From Photobacterium profundum (lineage in GTDB: Bacteria > Pseudomonadota > Gammaproteobacteria > Enterobacterales > Vibrionaceae), in the NCBI RefSeq assembly GCF_003026285.1, contig NZ_PYOD01000011.1, positions 62,001 to 126,000 on the forward strand: a stretch of DNA of 64,000 nt, given 5' to 3'. Within the stretch, counting starts at the first letter, position 1; the number at the start of each line of letters is the position of its first letter. The notes below the pieces were generated by a model. That model had not been told where the DNA came from and did no database searches. It saw only the letters and a program-made list of their open reading frames with translations. A program made the translations under genes and the position numbers. Shown one piece after another: positions 7,913 through 16,027 of this stretch.

Positions 7913-9664
7913 CTAGCCAGGACGGTTCAGTATAAGTAACTGTAACTCCTGCTTCTCTTCGACTGATAAGCCGACAGTGTTCGATTTAGCCTGCAACTTT
8001 TCTATTTGTTGTTTGACACATTGACCAATAATTCGGTCCATTGCGTCTAAAAATACATTTAGAGTCTGATCCTCGTCATCTGACAGAGGCAGTTCCCAAG
8101 CGGCCAAACGGGCCATCATGGCTTCTTGCTTATTACCACGCCAGTGCTCTAGTAGCTGACCAGTAGTGATATTGGGGTTAGTACGACATTTATCAACTAT
8201 TGATAGCAATAAATTTAACCCTGGGACATCAATCCCTTCGAAATCCGTCATCTCAAACTCAAGACTATTGACGAAGTTCGGCTTTTGAATCAGCAAAGCG
8301 ATGGCTTCACGCATAGGAGTGCGTTTAATTTCTGGCGCTGCAATTTTTTTAGTTTCAATACCTTGTTTAGATATTAGCTGCTGAAGTTGTGCTTCGTCAG
8401 GTAAGCCTAATTTTTTACCTAGCAGTTCACGTAAGTATAGCCGGAGTGTTCCGCCTGGTACTTTATCAATAAGGGGTACCGCCAAAATACTCAACTTGGC
8501 CATCCCTTCTTTGCTGCTTGTGTCAACCTGTCGCATCAAGGTGTTAAAGATAAATTCTGTTAATGGCATCGCCTGATTCGTACGTTCTTCAAAGGCATCT
8601 TTACCTTCTGCACGTATGCATGAGTCAGGGTCTTCTCCATCGGGTAAGAACATGAATTTCAACTGGCGGCCATCGGTCAGGAAGGGCAAGGCTTGTTCCA
8701 TTGCTCGCCAAGCAGCTTCTCGACCTGCTCGGTCACCATCATAACAACATACAACTGTACTGGTTTGACGGAATAAGGTTTGAAGATGATCACTGGTTGT
8801 TGCTGTACCTAGTGAAGCAACGGCGTAATCAACACCAAACTGCGCAAGTGCGACAACATCCATATACCCTTCGACAACCAATAACTTTTCTGGCTCTCGA
8901 TGTGCTTGTAGCACTTCATAGAGACCGTATAACTCACGACCTTTATGGAAAATTGGGGTTTCCGGTGAGTTGAGGTATTTAGGTGTACCATCACCTAATA
9001 CTCGCCCACCAAAACCAATGACACGCCCACGGCGATCATGAATCGGAAACATCACTCGTCCACGGAAACGGTCGTAGCGTCTGCCACTGTCGTTTTCGAT
9101 TAGCATTCCAGTGGTAACAAGTGCTTTTTGCGATTCAGGATCTCGGCCAAAACGGCTGCGAACCATATCCCATTGATCGGGGATATAACCTATCCCAAAT
9201 TTTTGTACAACTTCACCAGATAATCCTCGATTTTTTAAATAATCGATCGCGGTTTTTCCATCAGGTGTACGTAATTGAGATTGATAAAATTGTGAAATTA
9301 GCCCCATTTGGTCATACAGGCTTCTTTTTTCTGCTGCTCGTGGGCCAGAAGGCTTACCGCCGTCTTCTCGCGGAACTTCAAGACCTAGCTGTGAGGAAAG
9401 CTCTTCAATGGCTTCGACAAATTCAAGTCGATCAAATTCCATGACGAAATCAAGAACATTACCGTGCACACCACAACCAAAACAATGATAGAACTGTTTT
9501 TCTTGGCTGACAGAAAAAGATGGGGTTTTCTCATTATGGAAAGGACAACAAGCACCGAAGTTTTTACCTTGTTTTTTTAGCTTCACCCGCGCATCAACTA
9601 CATCAACGATGTCATGTCGTGTGATGAGATCATCGATAAATGAGCGAGGGATTTTTCCTGACAT
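7913..9664 (-). CDS. dnaG: DNA primase
   Basis: Makes RNA primers for the lagging strand and at the origin, working with DnaB helicase. The protein is 583 residues (E. coli 581). The N-terminal zinc domain has C-C-P-F-H then CFGC, about residues 39-64. The TOPRIM catalytic core has VVEGYMDVVAL, then CCYDGDRAGREAA with its acidic metal-binding residues. A C-terminal helicase-binding domain follows. The start is set at the ATG giving MSGKIPRSFI, which aligns with the family. The reading frame extends 25 codons further upstream, but that extension is hydrophobic, unlike primase, and overlaps the attenuator region. A hairpin with a T run at 9728-9774 lies between yqeY and dnaG and probably reduces readthrough, keeping DnaG scarce. 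Confidence 0.97.
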   Translation of the reverse strand: MSGKIPRSFIDDLITRHDIVDVVDARVKLKKQGKNFGACCPFHNEKTPSFSVSQEKQFYHCFGCGVHGNVLDFVMEFDRLEFVEAIEELSSQLGLEVPREDGGKPSGPRAAEKRSLYDQMGLISQFYQSQLRTPDGKTAIDYLKNRGLSGEVVQKFGIGYIPDQWDMVRSRFGRDPESQKALVTTGMLIENDSGRRYDRFRGRVMFPIHDRRGRVIGFGGRVLGDGTPKYLNSPETPIFHKGRELYGLYEVLQAHREPEKLLVVEGYMDVVALAQFGVDYAVASLGTATTSDHLQTLFRQTSTVVCCYDGDRAGREAAWRAMEQALPFLTDGRQLKFMFLPDGEDPDSCIRAEGKDAFEERTNQAMPLTEFIFNTLMRQVDTSSKEGMAKLSILAVPLIDKVPGGTLRLYLRELLGKKLGLPDEAQLQQLISKQGIETKKIAAPEIKRTPMREAIALLIQKPNFVNSLEFEMTDFEGIDVPGLNLLLSIVDKCRTNPNITTGQLLEHWRGNKQEAMMARLAAWELPLSDDEDQTLNVFLDAMDRIIGQCVKQQIEKLQAKSNTVGLSVEEKQELQLLILNRPG

Positions 9665-9727
9665 ACAGTGAGAGATACCTGAAAGTAATTGAAGGAATAG
9701 GGTGTTTATTAGATTGAAAATGGTGAA

Positions 9728-9774
9728 GAAAAAATACAAACAAGCCGTGCGTTCCTAATGGATTGCACGGCTTG
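9728..9774 (-). terminator. Internal partial terminator upstream of dnaG (T1-like)
   Basis: Perfect 10-bp stem CAAGCCGTGC/GCACGGCTTG with a 14-base loop, then TTTGTATTTTTT on the minus strand. The E. coli operon also has a leaky terminator upstream of dnaG, which lowers primase relative to S21; the position here suggests the same role. Confidence 0.75.
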
Positions 9775-9794
9775 CTGGTAGAACTGGGTTAGTT

Positions 9795-10238
9795 TTAACC
9801 TAATTTAGCTTTCACTAATTGGCTAACTTTTCCCATGTCGGCACGACCCTGAATAAGCGGTTTCAATACACCCATGAGCTTACCCATGTCTTGCATGCTG
9901 ACAGCACCAGTTGAAGCAACTGCTTCATCCAATAAAGCGACAACTTCGTCATCACTTAATGGTTGAGGCATAAATTCATCAAGTACTGCAATTTCAGCAA
10001 GTTCAACATCAGCAAGGTCTTGTCGATTTGCAGCTTCATATTGAGCTACAGAATCACGGCGTTGCTTAACCATTTTAACTAATACTGCTAGTACGTCTTC
10101 ATCAGAAAGCGTAATTCTTTCATCAACTTCACGTTGTTTAATAGCAGCAAGAACTAAACGGATGGCACCAAGGCGAGGTTTATTTCTCGCCTTCATTGCC
10201 GCTTTTTGTTCGTCTTTAAGACGTTCAATCAGAGTCAT
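9795..10238 (-). CDS. yqeY: GatB/YqeY domain protein
   Basis: A 147-residue cytoplasmic protein of the YqeY family, resembling the C-terminal tRNA-binding domain of the GatB amidotransferase subunit. It starts MTLIERLKDEQKAAM and contains the typical RLVLAAIKQREVDER and a C-terminal DMGKLMGVLKPLIQGRADM segment. The molecular role is not settled; a link to tRNA or aminoacyl-tRNA handling is inferred from the GatB homology. It lies between rpsU (26-base gap) and dnaG. This arrangement is common outside the Enterobacteriaceae and differs from E. coli, where rpsU is directly followed by dnaG. Confidence 0.9.
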   Translation of the reverse strand: MTLIERLKDEQKAAMKARNKPRLGAIRLVLAAIKQREVDERITLSDEDVLAVLVKMVKQRRDSVAQYEAANRQDLADVELAEIAVLDEFMPQPLSDDEVVALLDEAVASTGAVSMQDMGKLMGVLKPLIQGRADMGKVSQLVKAKLG

Positions 10239-10264
10239 TACGCGGTCCTTTCGTTATCTGTGAA

Positions 10265-10480
10265 TTAGTACAGACGAACGCGACGCGCGTTTTCGCGAGC
10301 CAATTTCTTCAGGTGACGCTTAACTGCCGCTGCTTTAGCACGCTTACGTACAGTAGTTGGCTTTTCGAAGTGCTCGCGACGACGAACTTCAGAAAGGATA
10401 CCTGCTTTTTCACAAGAGCGCTTAAAGCGACGTAGTGCTACGTCGAACGGTTCGTTTTCACGTACTTTGATTACTGGCAT
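10265..10480 (-). CDS. rpsU: 30S ribosomal protein S21
   Basis: Small basic ribosomal protein of 71 residues, the length of E. coli S21. The N-terminus MPVIKVRENEPFDVALRRFKR and the arginine/lysine-rich C-terminus (RKRAKAAAVKRHLKK) are diagnostic. It is first in the macromolecular synthesis operon. A good sigma-70 promoter lies at 10556-10585 and a GAGGTGAG ribosome-binding site precedes the ATG. It is divergent from tsaD, as in E. coli. Confidence 0.98.
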   Translation of the reverse strand: MPVIKVRENEPFDVALRRFKRSCEKAGILSEVRRREHFEKPTTVRKRAKAAAVKRHLKKLARENARRVRLY

Positions 10481-10555
10481 GTAATACTCACCTCAGAGTG
10501 ATTCGGTTATACACTGACGATCAATATAGTCAGCTGAATTTAAAAATGGTGCGAA

Positions 10556-10585
10556 ATTCTAATCTGATCTAGGGGTGTTTGTAAA
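10556..10585 (-). promoter_or_regulatory. Predicted sigma-70 promoter of rpsU operon
   Basis: On the minus strand TTTACA (10585-10580) and TAGAAT (10561-10556) are spaced by 18 bases, about 75 bases before the rpsU ATG. Each hexamer has one mismatch to consensus. Confidence 0.6.
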
Positions 10586-10731
10586 GCATTCACCACCATG
10601 AACTGGTTAATTTCTGTCAAGGGCGGTAACATAAGCTTCAATTACTCCCCTTAATCCCAGTTTGAAGCGTTGTTTGCTCCAAAAGACAGCGTAATTTATC
10701 AGATTGGTACCCTAATAGTATAGAGGTTGTT

Positions 10732-11751
10732 ATGCGTATATTGGGCATCGAAACGTCTTGTGATGAAACTGGCGTTGCGATTTTCGATGATGAGCAAGGT
10801 TTGCTGTCACATGAGCTTTACAGTCAGGTGAAATTGCATGCTGATTATGGTGGTGTTGTACCCGAATTAGCTTCTCGTGATCATGTTAAAAAAACCATTC
10901 CGTTAATCAAAGAAGCATTGAAAAAAGCGGGGTTAACACCTGCAGACCTTGATGGTGTTGCTTATACTGCTGGCCCAGGTTTGGTTGGGGCATTATTAGT
11001 GGGGGCAACTATTGGTCGTAGCCTTGCATATTCGTGGGGTTTGCCCGCTGTGGCTGTACACCATATGGAAGGGCATTTACTGGCGCCAATGCTAGAAGAT
11101 AACGCTCCTGATTTCCCATTTGTGGCACTGCTGGTTTCTGGCGGTCATACCATGATGGTTGAAGTTCAAGGTATTGGCGAATATCAAATTTTAGGTGAGT
11201 CTGTTGATGATGCAGCAGGTGAAGCTTTTGATAAAACAGCCAAGCTTATGGGGTTAGATTACCCAGGTGGTCCGTTGTTATCAAAGTTGGCTGAAAAGGG
11301 CACGAAAGGGCGTTTTAAATTTCCTCGTCCTATGACAGATCGACCTGGTTTAGACTTCAGTTTTTCGGGCCTAAAAACGTTTGCTGCCAATACAATTCGA
11401 GCCAACGATGATGATGAACAAACGCGTGCTGATATTGCATTTGCTTTCCAAGAAGCGGTGGTTGATACATTGGCGATTAAGTGTAAACGCGCACTTAAAG
11501 AAACGGGTTTGAAACGCTTGGTTATTGCTGGAGGGGTAAGTGCTAATTCTTACTTACGTCAAGAGTTAGGTTCATTGATGGCAAAACTGAATGGTGAGGT
11601 TTTTTATCCTCGCACCGAGTTTTGTACAGATAACGGTGCAATGATCGCGTATGCAGGAATGCAGCGATTGAAAAATCAAGAATTGATGGACTTGAGTGTA
11701 AAAGCGTATCCACGCTGGCCGATCGATCAGTTGAAACCGTTGAAAAAATAA
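10732..11751 (+). CDS. tsaD: tRNA N6-threonylcarbamoyladenosine transferase TsaD
   Basis: Catalytic subunit that, with TsaB and TsaE, transfers the threonylcarbamoyl group to A37 of tRNAs decoding ANN codons. The length is 339 residues (E. coli 337). The ASKHA fold is visible: MRILGIETSCDETG at the start, the metal-binding HHMEGHLLAP pair of histidines at about residues 110-114, LLVSGGHTMMV, the GEAFDKTAKLMG segment, and VIAGGVSANSYLR with a conserved aspartate in FCTDNGAMIAYAG. It is divergent from rpsU. The RBS is modest (AGAGGTTGTT before ATG). Confidence 0.97.
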   Translation: MRILGIETSCDETGVAIFDDEQGLLSHELYSQVKLHADYGGVVPELASRDHVKKTIPLIKEALKKAGLTPADLDGVAYTAGPGLVGALLVGATIGRSLAYSWGLPAVAVHHMEGHLLAPMLEDNAPDFPFVALLVSGGHTMMVEVQGIGEYQILGESVDDAAGEAFDKTAKLMGLDYPGGPLLSKLAEKGTKGRFKFPRPMTDRPGLDFSFSGLKTFAANTIRANDDDEQTRADIAFAFQEAVVDTLAIKCKRALKETGLKRLVIAGGVSANSYLRQELGSLMAKLNGEVFYPRTEFCTDNGAMIAYAGMQRLKNQELMDLSVKAYPRWPIDQLKPLKK

Positions 11752-11814
11752 ATATTAAAGTGGTTGTTAATTGAACGCTACTTGATGTTTTAATACGCTA
11801 ATTTAATAATAGGC

Positions 11815-11863
11815 AAGCCGTATAAATCATTCTATTTAAGTTTGGTTTTACGGCTTATTTTTT
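11815..11863 (+). terminator. Possible tsaD terminator overlapping the plsY 3' end
   Basis: AAGCCGTA (11815-11822) pairs with TACGGCTT (11849-11856), followed on the plus strand by ATTTTTT. The loop is long (26 bases) and the 3' arm lies within the last codons of plsY, so this is a moderate call. Confidence 0.4.
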
Positions 11864-12443
11864 GCCAGATTTTTGTTTCTTTACCATCGAATAATCGACG
11901 AAGATTGTCATGATGGCGTAATACGATAAGGCAAGAAAGCATCGAAACTGCCATTGTATATTCAGGTTTAACGAACCATGTCAGCATTGGGGCTACAAGT
12001 GCTGTAATCAGTGAACCTAGCGATGAATAGCCAGTAATAAATACAGTTAGCAACCATGTGCCAATGAGCATTCCACTTAGATCCCAGCCAATCGGAGCCA
12101 GTGCCCCGAGTGCTGTCGCGACACCTTTACCACCTCTAAAATGGAAAAAGATCGGATATATATGCCCAAGGCAGGCTGCAATGCCAATAATGCCTAATAA
12201 AAAGGGATTAATATCGAGGAAGTAACTTAGCCAAACGGGCAACATACCTTTTAGAACATCGCATACCAATACCATGCTCGCAGCACTTTTACCGCCTAAA
12301 CGTAAAACATTGGTGGCACCAGGATTACCAGAACCTGAATCTCGGGGATCGGGCAAGCGATAAAGCCGGCTAATTAAAACCGCACTTGAGATAGAACCTA
12401 ATAGGTAGGCCCCTATGATGATCAGAAGAACTAATGGTGTCAT
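11832..12443 (-). CDS. plsY: Glycerol-3-phosphate acyltransferase PlsY
   Basis: Inner-membrane enzyme that transfers the acyl group from acyl-phosphate to glycerol 3-phosphate, giving lysophosphatidate for phospholipid synthesis. The length is 203 residues (E. coli YgiH 205). It has about five hydrophobic spans and the three family motifs: SGNPGATNVLR at about residue 37, an HIYPIFFHFRGGKGVATALG segment near residue 95-115, and a C-terminal HHDNLRRLFDGKE. A basic KKIWQ-like tail ends the protein. Convergent with tsaD; the next divergent gene is folB, as in E. coli. Confidence 0.96.
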   Translation of the reverse strand: MTPLVLLIIIGAYLLGSISSAVLISRLYRLPDPRDSGSGNPGATNVLRLGGKSAASMVLVCDVLKGMLPVWLSYFLDINPFLLGIIGIAACLGHIYPIFFHFRGGKGVATALGALAPIGWDLSGMLIGTWLLTVFITGYSSLGSLITALVAPMLTWFVKPEYTMAVSMLSCLIVLRHHDNLRRLFDGKETKIWQKISRKTKLK

Positions 12444-12538
12444 GTAAAATTCCAGCTCGGTCGCGATAATGTCACTGTTGTATCATTCCGGCTTATCTGA
12501 TGATAATCACCTAGTTTCATTCCAGAAATTCATGCGTG

Positions 12539-12547
12539 TGGTATAAT
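12539..12547 (+). promoter_or_regulatory. Extended -10 promoter for folB-folK-uppP
   Basis: TGG directly before a consensus TATAAT at 12542-12547, an extended -10 element. No good -35 lies 16-18 bases upstream, as expected for this promoter class. It lies about 130 bases before the folB start. Confidence 0.55.
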
Positions 12548-12677
12548 GCCGCTTCAGGTTGCCATGCAATATGATGACCTGATGAATGAATGTCATGATT
12601 TTTGACGATTACGACCTGATAATACGCGCTTTTGCTCAAATTAGGTATCCGACCTCTAACAAAATTAGCGATTGAAA

Positions 12678-13031
12678 ATGGATTTAGTATTTATCGAACA
12701 TCTTGAGGTTATTGCCACAATAGGGGCGTATGACTGGGAACAAGAAATTAAGCAAAAACTCGTTATCGATTTGGAAATGGCTCACGATAATCGACCAGCA
12801 GCAAGCAGTGATGATGTGATACATGCTCTTGATTATGCGACTGTGAGTAATGCTGTGACTTCACATGTACAAAACAATGATTTTTTATTGGTTGAACGTG
12901 TGGCTGAAGAAGTCGCTTCATTGATCATGGAGAAATTCTCGGTGCCTTGGTTGAAAGTGCGTGTAACCAAGCCTGGTGCTGTGGTTAATGCTCGAGGTGT
13001 TGGGGTTCAGATTGAAAGAGGCTCGAAGTGA
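12678..13031 (+). CDS. folB: Dihydroneopterin aldolase
   Basis: Folate pathway enzyme that splits dihydroneopterin to 6-hydroxymethyl-dihydropterin and glycolaldehyde; also an epimerase. It is 117 residues and begins MDLVFIEHLEVIATIGAYDWE, whose conserved tyrosine and glutamate bind substrate. LVERVAEEVA and KPGAVVNARGVGVQIERG complete the family pattern. A TTG two codons earlier is in frame, but the ATG fits E. coli FolB better. The stop overlaps the next gene's GTG start by three bases, so folB and folK are translationally coupled and catalyse successive steps. Confidence 0.95.
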   Translation: MDLVFIEHLEVIATIGAYDWEQEIKQKLVIDLEMAHDNRPAASSDDVIHALDYATVSNAVTSHVQNNDFLLVERVAEEVASLIMEKFSVPWLKVRVTKPGAVVNARGVGVQIERGSK

Positions 13032-13516
13032 GCACCGTTTATATCAGCCTAGGATCTAATATTCAGCGTGAATACCATATTCACGCTGCAATTTTTGAGC
13101 TTAAAAAAATCAGTTCCGCATGTCGAATATCGCGTTTATTTGAAGCAGAACCTGTAGGGTTTAGTGGGCCTAATTTTTTTAATTGTGTTGTTGAAATAGA
13201 AACGTCGCTTTCGTTTGATACGCTGCAACAAATGTTGAAAGAACTGGAATTGCAATATGGACGATCGCCCAATGCACAAAAAAATCAGAGCCGCACGTTG
13301 GATCTAGATATTTTGTTATTTGGTGATGTATGCCGAGATTCTGCGCCCGTTTTACCTCGTTCTGATATTTATAAATTTGCTTTTGTATTATGGCCACTAA
13401 CAGAACTTTGTCCTGATCGTGTTATCCCTGGTGATGACCGTACTGTTGCCCAACTATGGCAGTCATTTGAGCATTCACAGGCATTGTGGCCTGTTGAAAT
13501 AGCCGTAACCGTTTAA
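13028..13516 (+). CDS. folK: 6-hydroxymethyl-7,8-dihydropterin pyrophosphokinase
   Basis: Transfers pyrophosphate from ATP to hydroxymethyl-dihydropterin, the step after FolB in folate synthesis. The length is 162 residues (E. coli FolK 159). The start is GTG at 13028, overlapping the TGA of folB. The N-terminal VYISLGSNIQRE and the HPPK signature around RTLDLDILLFGD (two aspartates binding Mg) are intact. The protein ends nine residues after LWPVEI. The uppP start follows 17 bases later. Confidence 0.95.
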   Translation: MSTVYISLGSNIQREYHIHAAIFELKKISSACRISRLFEAEPVGFSGPNFFNCVVEIETSLSFDTLQQMLKELELQYGRSPNAQKNQSRTLDLDILLFGDVCRDSAPVLPRSDIYKFAFVLWPLTELCPDRVIPGDDRTVAQLWQSFEHSQALWPVEIAVTV

Positions 13517-13533
13517 AAAGGATATTGAACTCC

Positions 13534-14337
13534 ATGAGTCATTTTGAAGCCTTTATGTTAGCGCTTATTCAAGGGTTAACTGAATTCCTTCCTGTCTCGA
13601 GCTCTGCACACTTAATTCTACCGTCAGAAATTTTAGGCTGGCCTGATCAAGGGCTTGCTTTTGATGTTGCAGTACACGTTGGTACGCTAGCTGCCGTTAT
13701 TCTTTATTTCCGTAAAGAAGTGGTGACATTACTTTCTGCGTGGATTGCCTCTATTTTTAAAGGCAAGCATACAGCGGAGTCTAAACTGACATGGATGATT
13801 GCATTAGCCACAATACCTGCCTGTATTTTTGGTTTGTTCATGAAAGACTTTATTGAACTGTATTTGCGTTCAGCATGGGTAATTGCAACCACAACAATCA
13901 TTTTTGCCATATTACTATGGTGGGTAGATAAGCATTCAGAGCATAAATTTGATGAGTATCAAACGGGTTGGAAACGTGCGTTATTTATTGGTTTAGCACA
14001 GGCCGCGGCGATTATTCCGGGTACATCTCGCTCGGGTGCGACAATGACAGCGGCGTTGTATTTAGGTTTTACCCGTGAAGCGGCTGCGCGTTTTTCATTT
14101 TTAATGTCGATACCGATTATTGTGTTAGCGGGCAGTTACCTTGGTTTGAAACTGGTGACAAGCGGTGAACCAATTGATTTCAGCGCATTAAGTATTGGGA
14201 TTGCAGTGTCATTTATCAGTGCTTATGCGTGTATTCATGCATTTCTAAAGCTGGTAACACGCGTAGGTATGATGCCTTTCGTGATTTATCGCTTAGTGCT
14301 GGGTTTCGGTCTTATTGCTTTCTTACTTAGTAAATAA
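13534..14337 (+). CDS. uppP: Undecaprenyl-diphosphatase UppP (BacA)
   Basis: Integral membrane phosphatase that recycles undecaprenyl pyrophosphate for peptidoglycan and other wall polymers; extra copies give bacitracin resistance. It is 267 residues with about eight hydrophobic spans. Motif 1 is GLTEFLPVSSSAHL near residue 15-30. Motif 2 is IIPGTSRSGATMTAAL near residue 155-170, with the catalytic serine and arginine. A TTG at 13525 is in frame, but the ATG at 13534 gives the usual N-terminus and follows an AAAAAGGA site. Shares the folB-folK transcript. Confidence 0.96.
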   Translation: MSHFEAFMLALIQGLTEFLPVSSSAHLILPSEILGWPDQGLAFDVAVHVGTLAAVILYFRKEVVTLLSAWIASIFKGKHTAESKLTWMIALATIPACIFGLFMKDFIELYLRSAWVIATTTIIFAILLWWVDKHSEHKFDEYQTGWKRALFIGLAQAAAIIPGTSRSGATMTAALYLGFTREAAARFSFLMSIPIIVLAGSYLGLKLVTSGEPIDFSALSIGIAVSFISAYACIHAFLKLVTRVGMMPFVIYRLVLGFGLIAFLLSK

Positions 14338-14390
14338 AGAGTACTTAGTAAGTAAATAGTACGTCGCACCTAGCATTTGAGTACTGATAT

Positions 14391-14450
14391 AAAAAAGCCC
14401 TGTAACCGTGTCTATTATAAATAGGCTCGGTTACAGGGTTTTATTTTTTT
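14391..14450. terminator. Bidirectional terminator between uppP and cca
   Basis: Arms CCCTGTAACCG and CGGTTACAGGG (14398-14408 and 14428-14438) with A run before and T run after, so it can serve both convergent genes. Confidence 0.85.
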
Positions 14451-14466
14451 GAAAATTTTCTATTGC

Positions 14467-15702
14467 TTAAGCTTTAGATTGTAAAGGCTTTATGGCTAGC
14501 TCTACTGCCGCGGTACGCTGAATTGCTAATTGTTCCTTGATGTCTTTCCCTTTGAAGCCTGCTGCAACAATCGGCTTTACGTCAACCTGTTGGGCTGCAT
14601 CGAAAGCGGTGAGTAAAATATCAGCTTGTAAGTAGGCATCGCTTTCATGCCCTGTACGGCCGCGGGCATCTGCGCGGCAGCAAAGTGCAAGCTGGGTAAC
14701 GCGCTCGGGTTTTCGCCAGCTATCAATTTGATCCAGAATATTGATAAATGTCGCAGGTCGCATTTCATTGGCATGATGAATTTTGGTGTGTTGAGCACAT
14801 ACCATTAAGGCTGTATCACGGTAATCATTGGGTACGCGTAAACGCTGGCATAGGGCTTTGATGGGTTTTAGCCCGTCTTTACAATGCATTTTGTGGCTAG
14901 GTAGATCGTCTTTAGGTGAAAGGGCTTTACCGAGATCATGTATTTGAGCTGCAAAACGAATCACTTTATTGGGTGATAACTCTGCGGCTTGTTTCGCCAC
15001 CATTAAAGTATGAATACCGCAATCAATCTCGGGATGCCATTGTGCTGGCTGTGGAACACCAAATAATGCATCGATTTCTGGCATTACCACCTTTAACGCG
15101 CCACATTGACGTAATACGGTAAGAAAGACCTCTGGGTTTTCCGTCGATAATGACTTCTCCCATTCTTTCCATACGCGCTCAGGGGTTAATGCTTCGAGCT
15201 CCCCCGCAACAACCATTTCTTGCATGAGGGCGATAGTTTCAGGAGCAATCGTGAAGCCTAAATGCGCAAAGCGAGCAGAGAAACGTGCCACACGAAGCAC
15301 GCGTAATGGATCTTCAACAAAAGCTGGAGAAACATGGCGTAATATCTTGTTATCAAGATCCTGCTGACCGTTATAGGGATCAATTAAACGACCATCATTT
15401 TTTTGTGCAATCGCATTAATGGTGAGATCGCGGCGCATTAGATCTTGCTCTAAGGTCACGTCAGGAGCGGAATAACAAATGAAGCCAGTATAGCCTTTGC
15501 CGGATTTACGCTCGGTGCGTGCGAGGGCATATTCTTGTTTCGTTTTGGGGTGTAAGAATACTGGAAAGTCGCTACCCACTTGCTCATAACCTTGATCAAG
15601 CATTTGTTCTGGTGTTGCCCCTACGACCATCCAGTCTTTATCGACGACTTTTAACCCTAACAGTGCGTCACGTACTGCACCACCGACAAGATATGTCTGC
15701 AA
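14467..15702 (-). CDS. cca: CCA-adding tRNA nucleotidyltransferase
   Basis: Adds or repairs the 3' CCA end of tRNAs using CTP and ATP; E. coli Cca also has phosphodiesterase and phosphatase activity through its HD domain. The protein is 411 residues (E. coli 412). The class II polymerase motif YLVGGAVRDALLG is followed by the DxD site (VDKDWMVVG), then RRDLTINAIA and the template residues in the DPLRVLRVARF segment. The HD domain contains AAQIHDLGKAL near residue 250. Gene order ygiM-cca-uppP is that of E. coli, except that gspA-gspB are inserted here. Confidence 0.97.
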   Translation of the reverse strand: MQTYLVGGAVRDALLGLKVVDKDWMVVGATPEQMLDQGYEQVGSDFPVFLHPKTKQEYALARTERKSGKGYTGFICYSAPDVTLEQDLMRRDLTINAIAQKNDGRLIDPYNGQQDLDNKILRHVSPAFVEDPLRVLRVARFSARFAHLGFTIAPETIALMQEMVVAGELEALTPERVWKEWEKSLSTENPEVFLTVLRQCGALKVVMPEIDALFGVPQPAQWHPEIDCGIHTLMVAKQAAELSPNKVIRFAAQIHDLGKALSPKDDLPSHKMHCKDGLKPIKALCQRLRVPNDYRDTALMVCAQHTKIHHANEMRPATFINILDQIDSWRKPERVTQLALCCRADARGRTGHESDAYLQADILLTAFDAAQQVDVKPIVAAGFKGKDIKEQLAIQRTAAVELAIKPLQSKA

Positions 15703-16027
15703 AATTTACTCCTATATTCCCGCTGTTTATTTAGCAAAGATGTATCATAAGTCTAATTATTGCTTGAAGTTCAGACCTTTTGCTTCCTTGGTAGTGTCAT
15801 TGAATCCTTAAGGTATACAATAGTATCTATCAAAGGTACTTTTGCTTTATTAGAACACAGCAATAACTATTTGAATATTAACGATCCATTCACGTTCTAC
15901 ACATTGATATAACGCATCTACAGAAGGCATTATTAGAATTAACGCCTTTCTAGCGGCGTTATCGAACTTATAAAAGAGAACCGTGTCGGATTATGAACTA
16001 AGTCTATTTAGGTGCAGAGTATAAATC
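15703..16027. other. Divergent intergenic region cca / gspA
   Basis: About 325 bases holding divergent promoters. The only structure I see is a hairpin at 15940-15961 (arms TAACGCC and GGCGTTA, eight-base loop) about 70 bases before the gspA ATG; no T run follows. Nothing else is recognised. Confidence 0.45.

Noticed and set aside
9665..9739. 25-codon hydrophobic N-terminal extension of dnaG
   Set aside because: Primases begin at the zinc domain with MxGxIP; the extension reads through the attenuator T tract, which explains its Phe/Leu richness.
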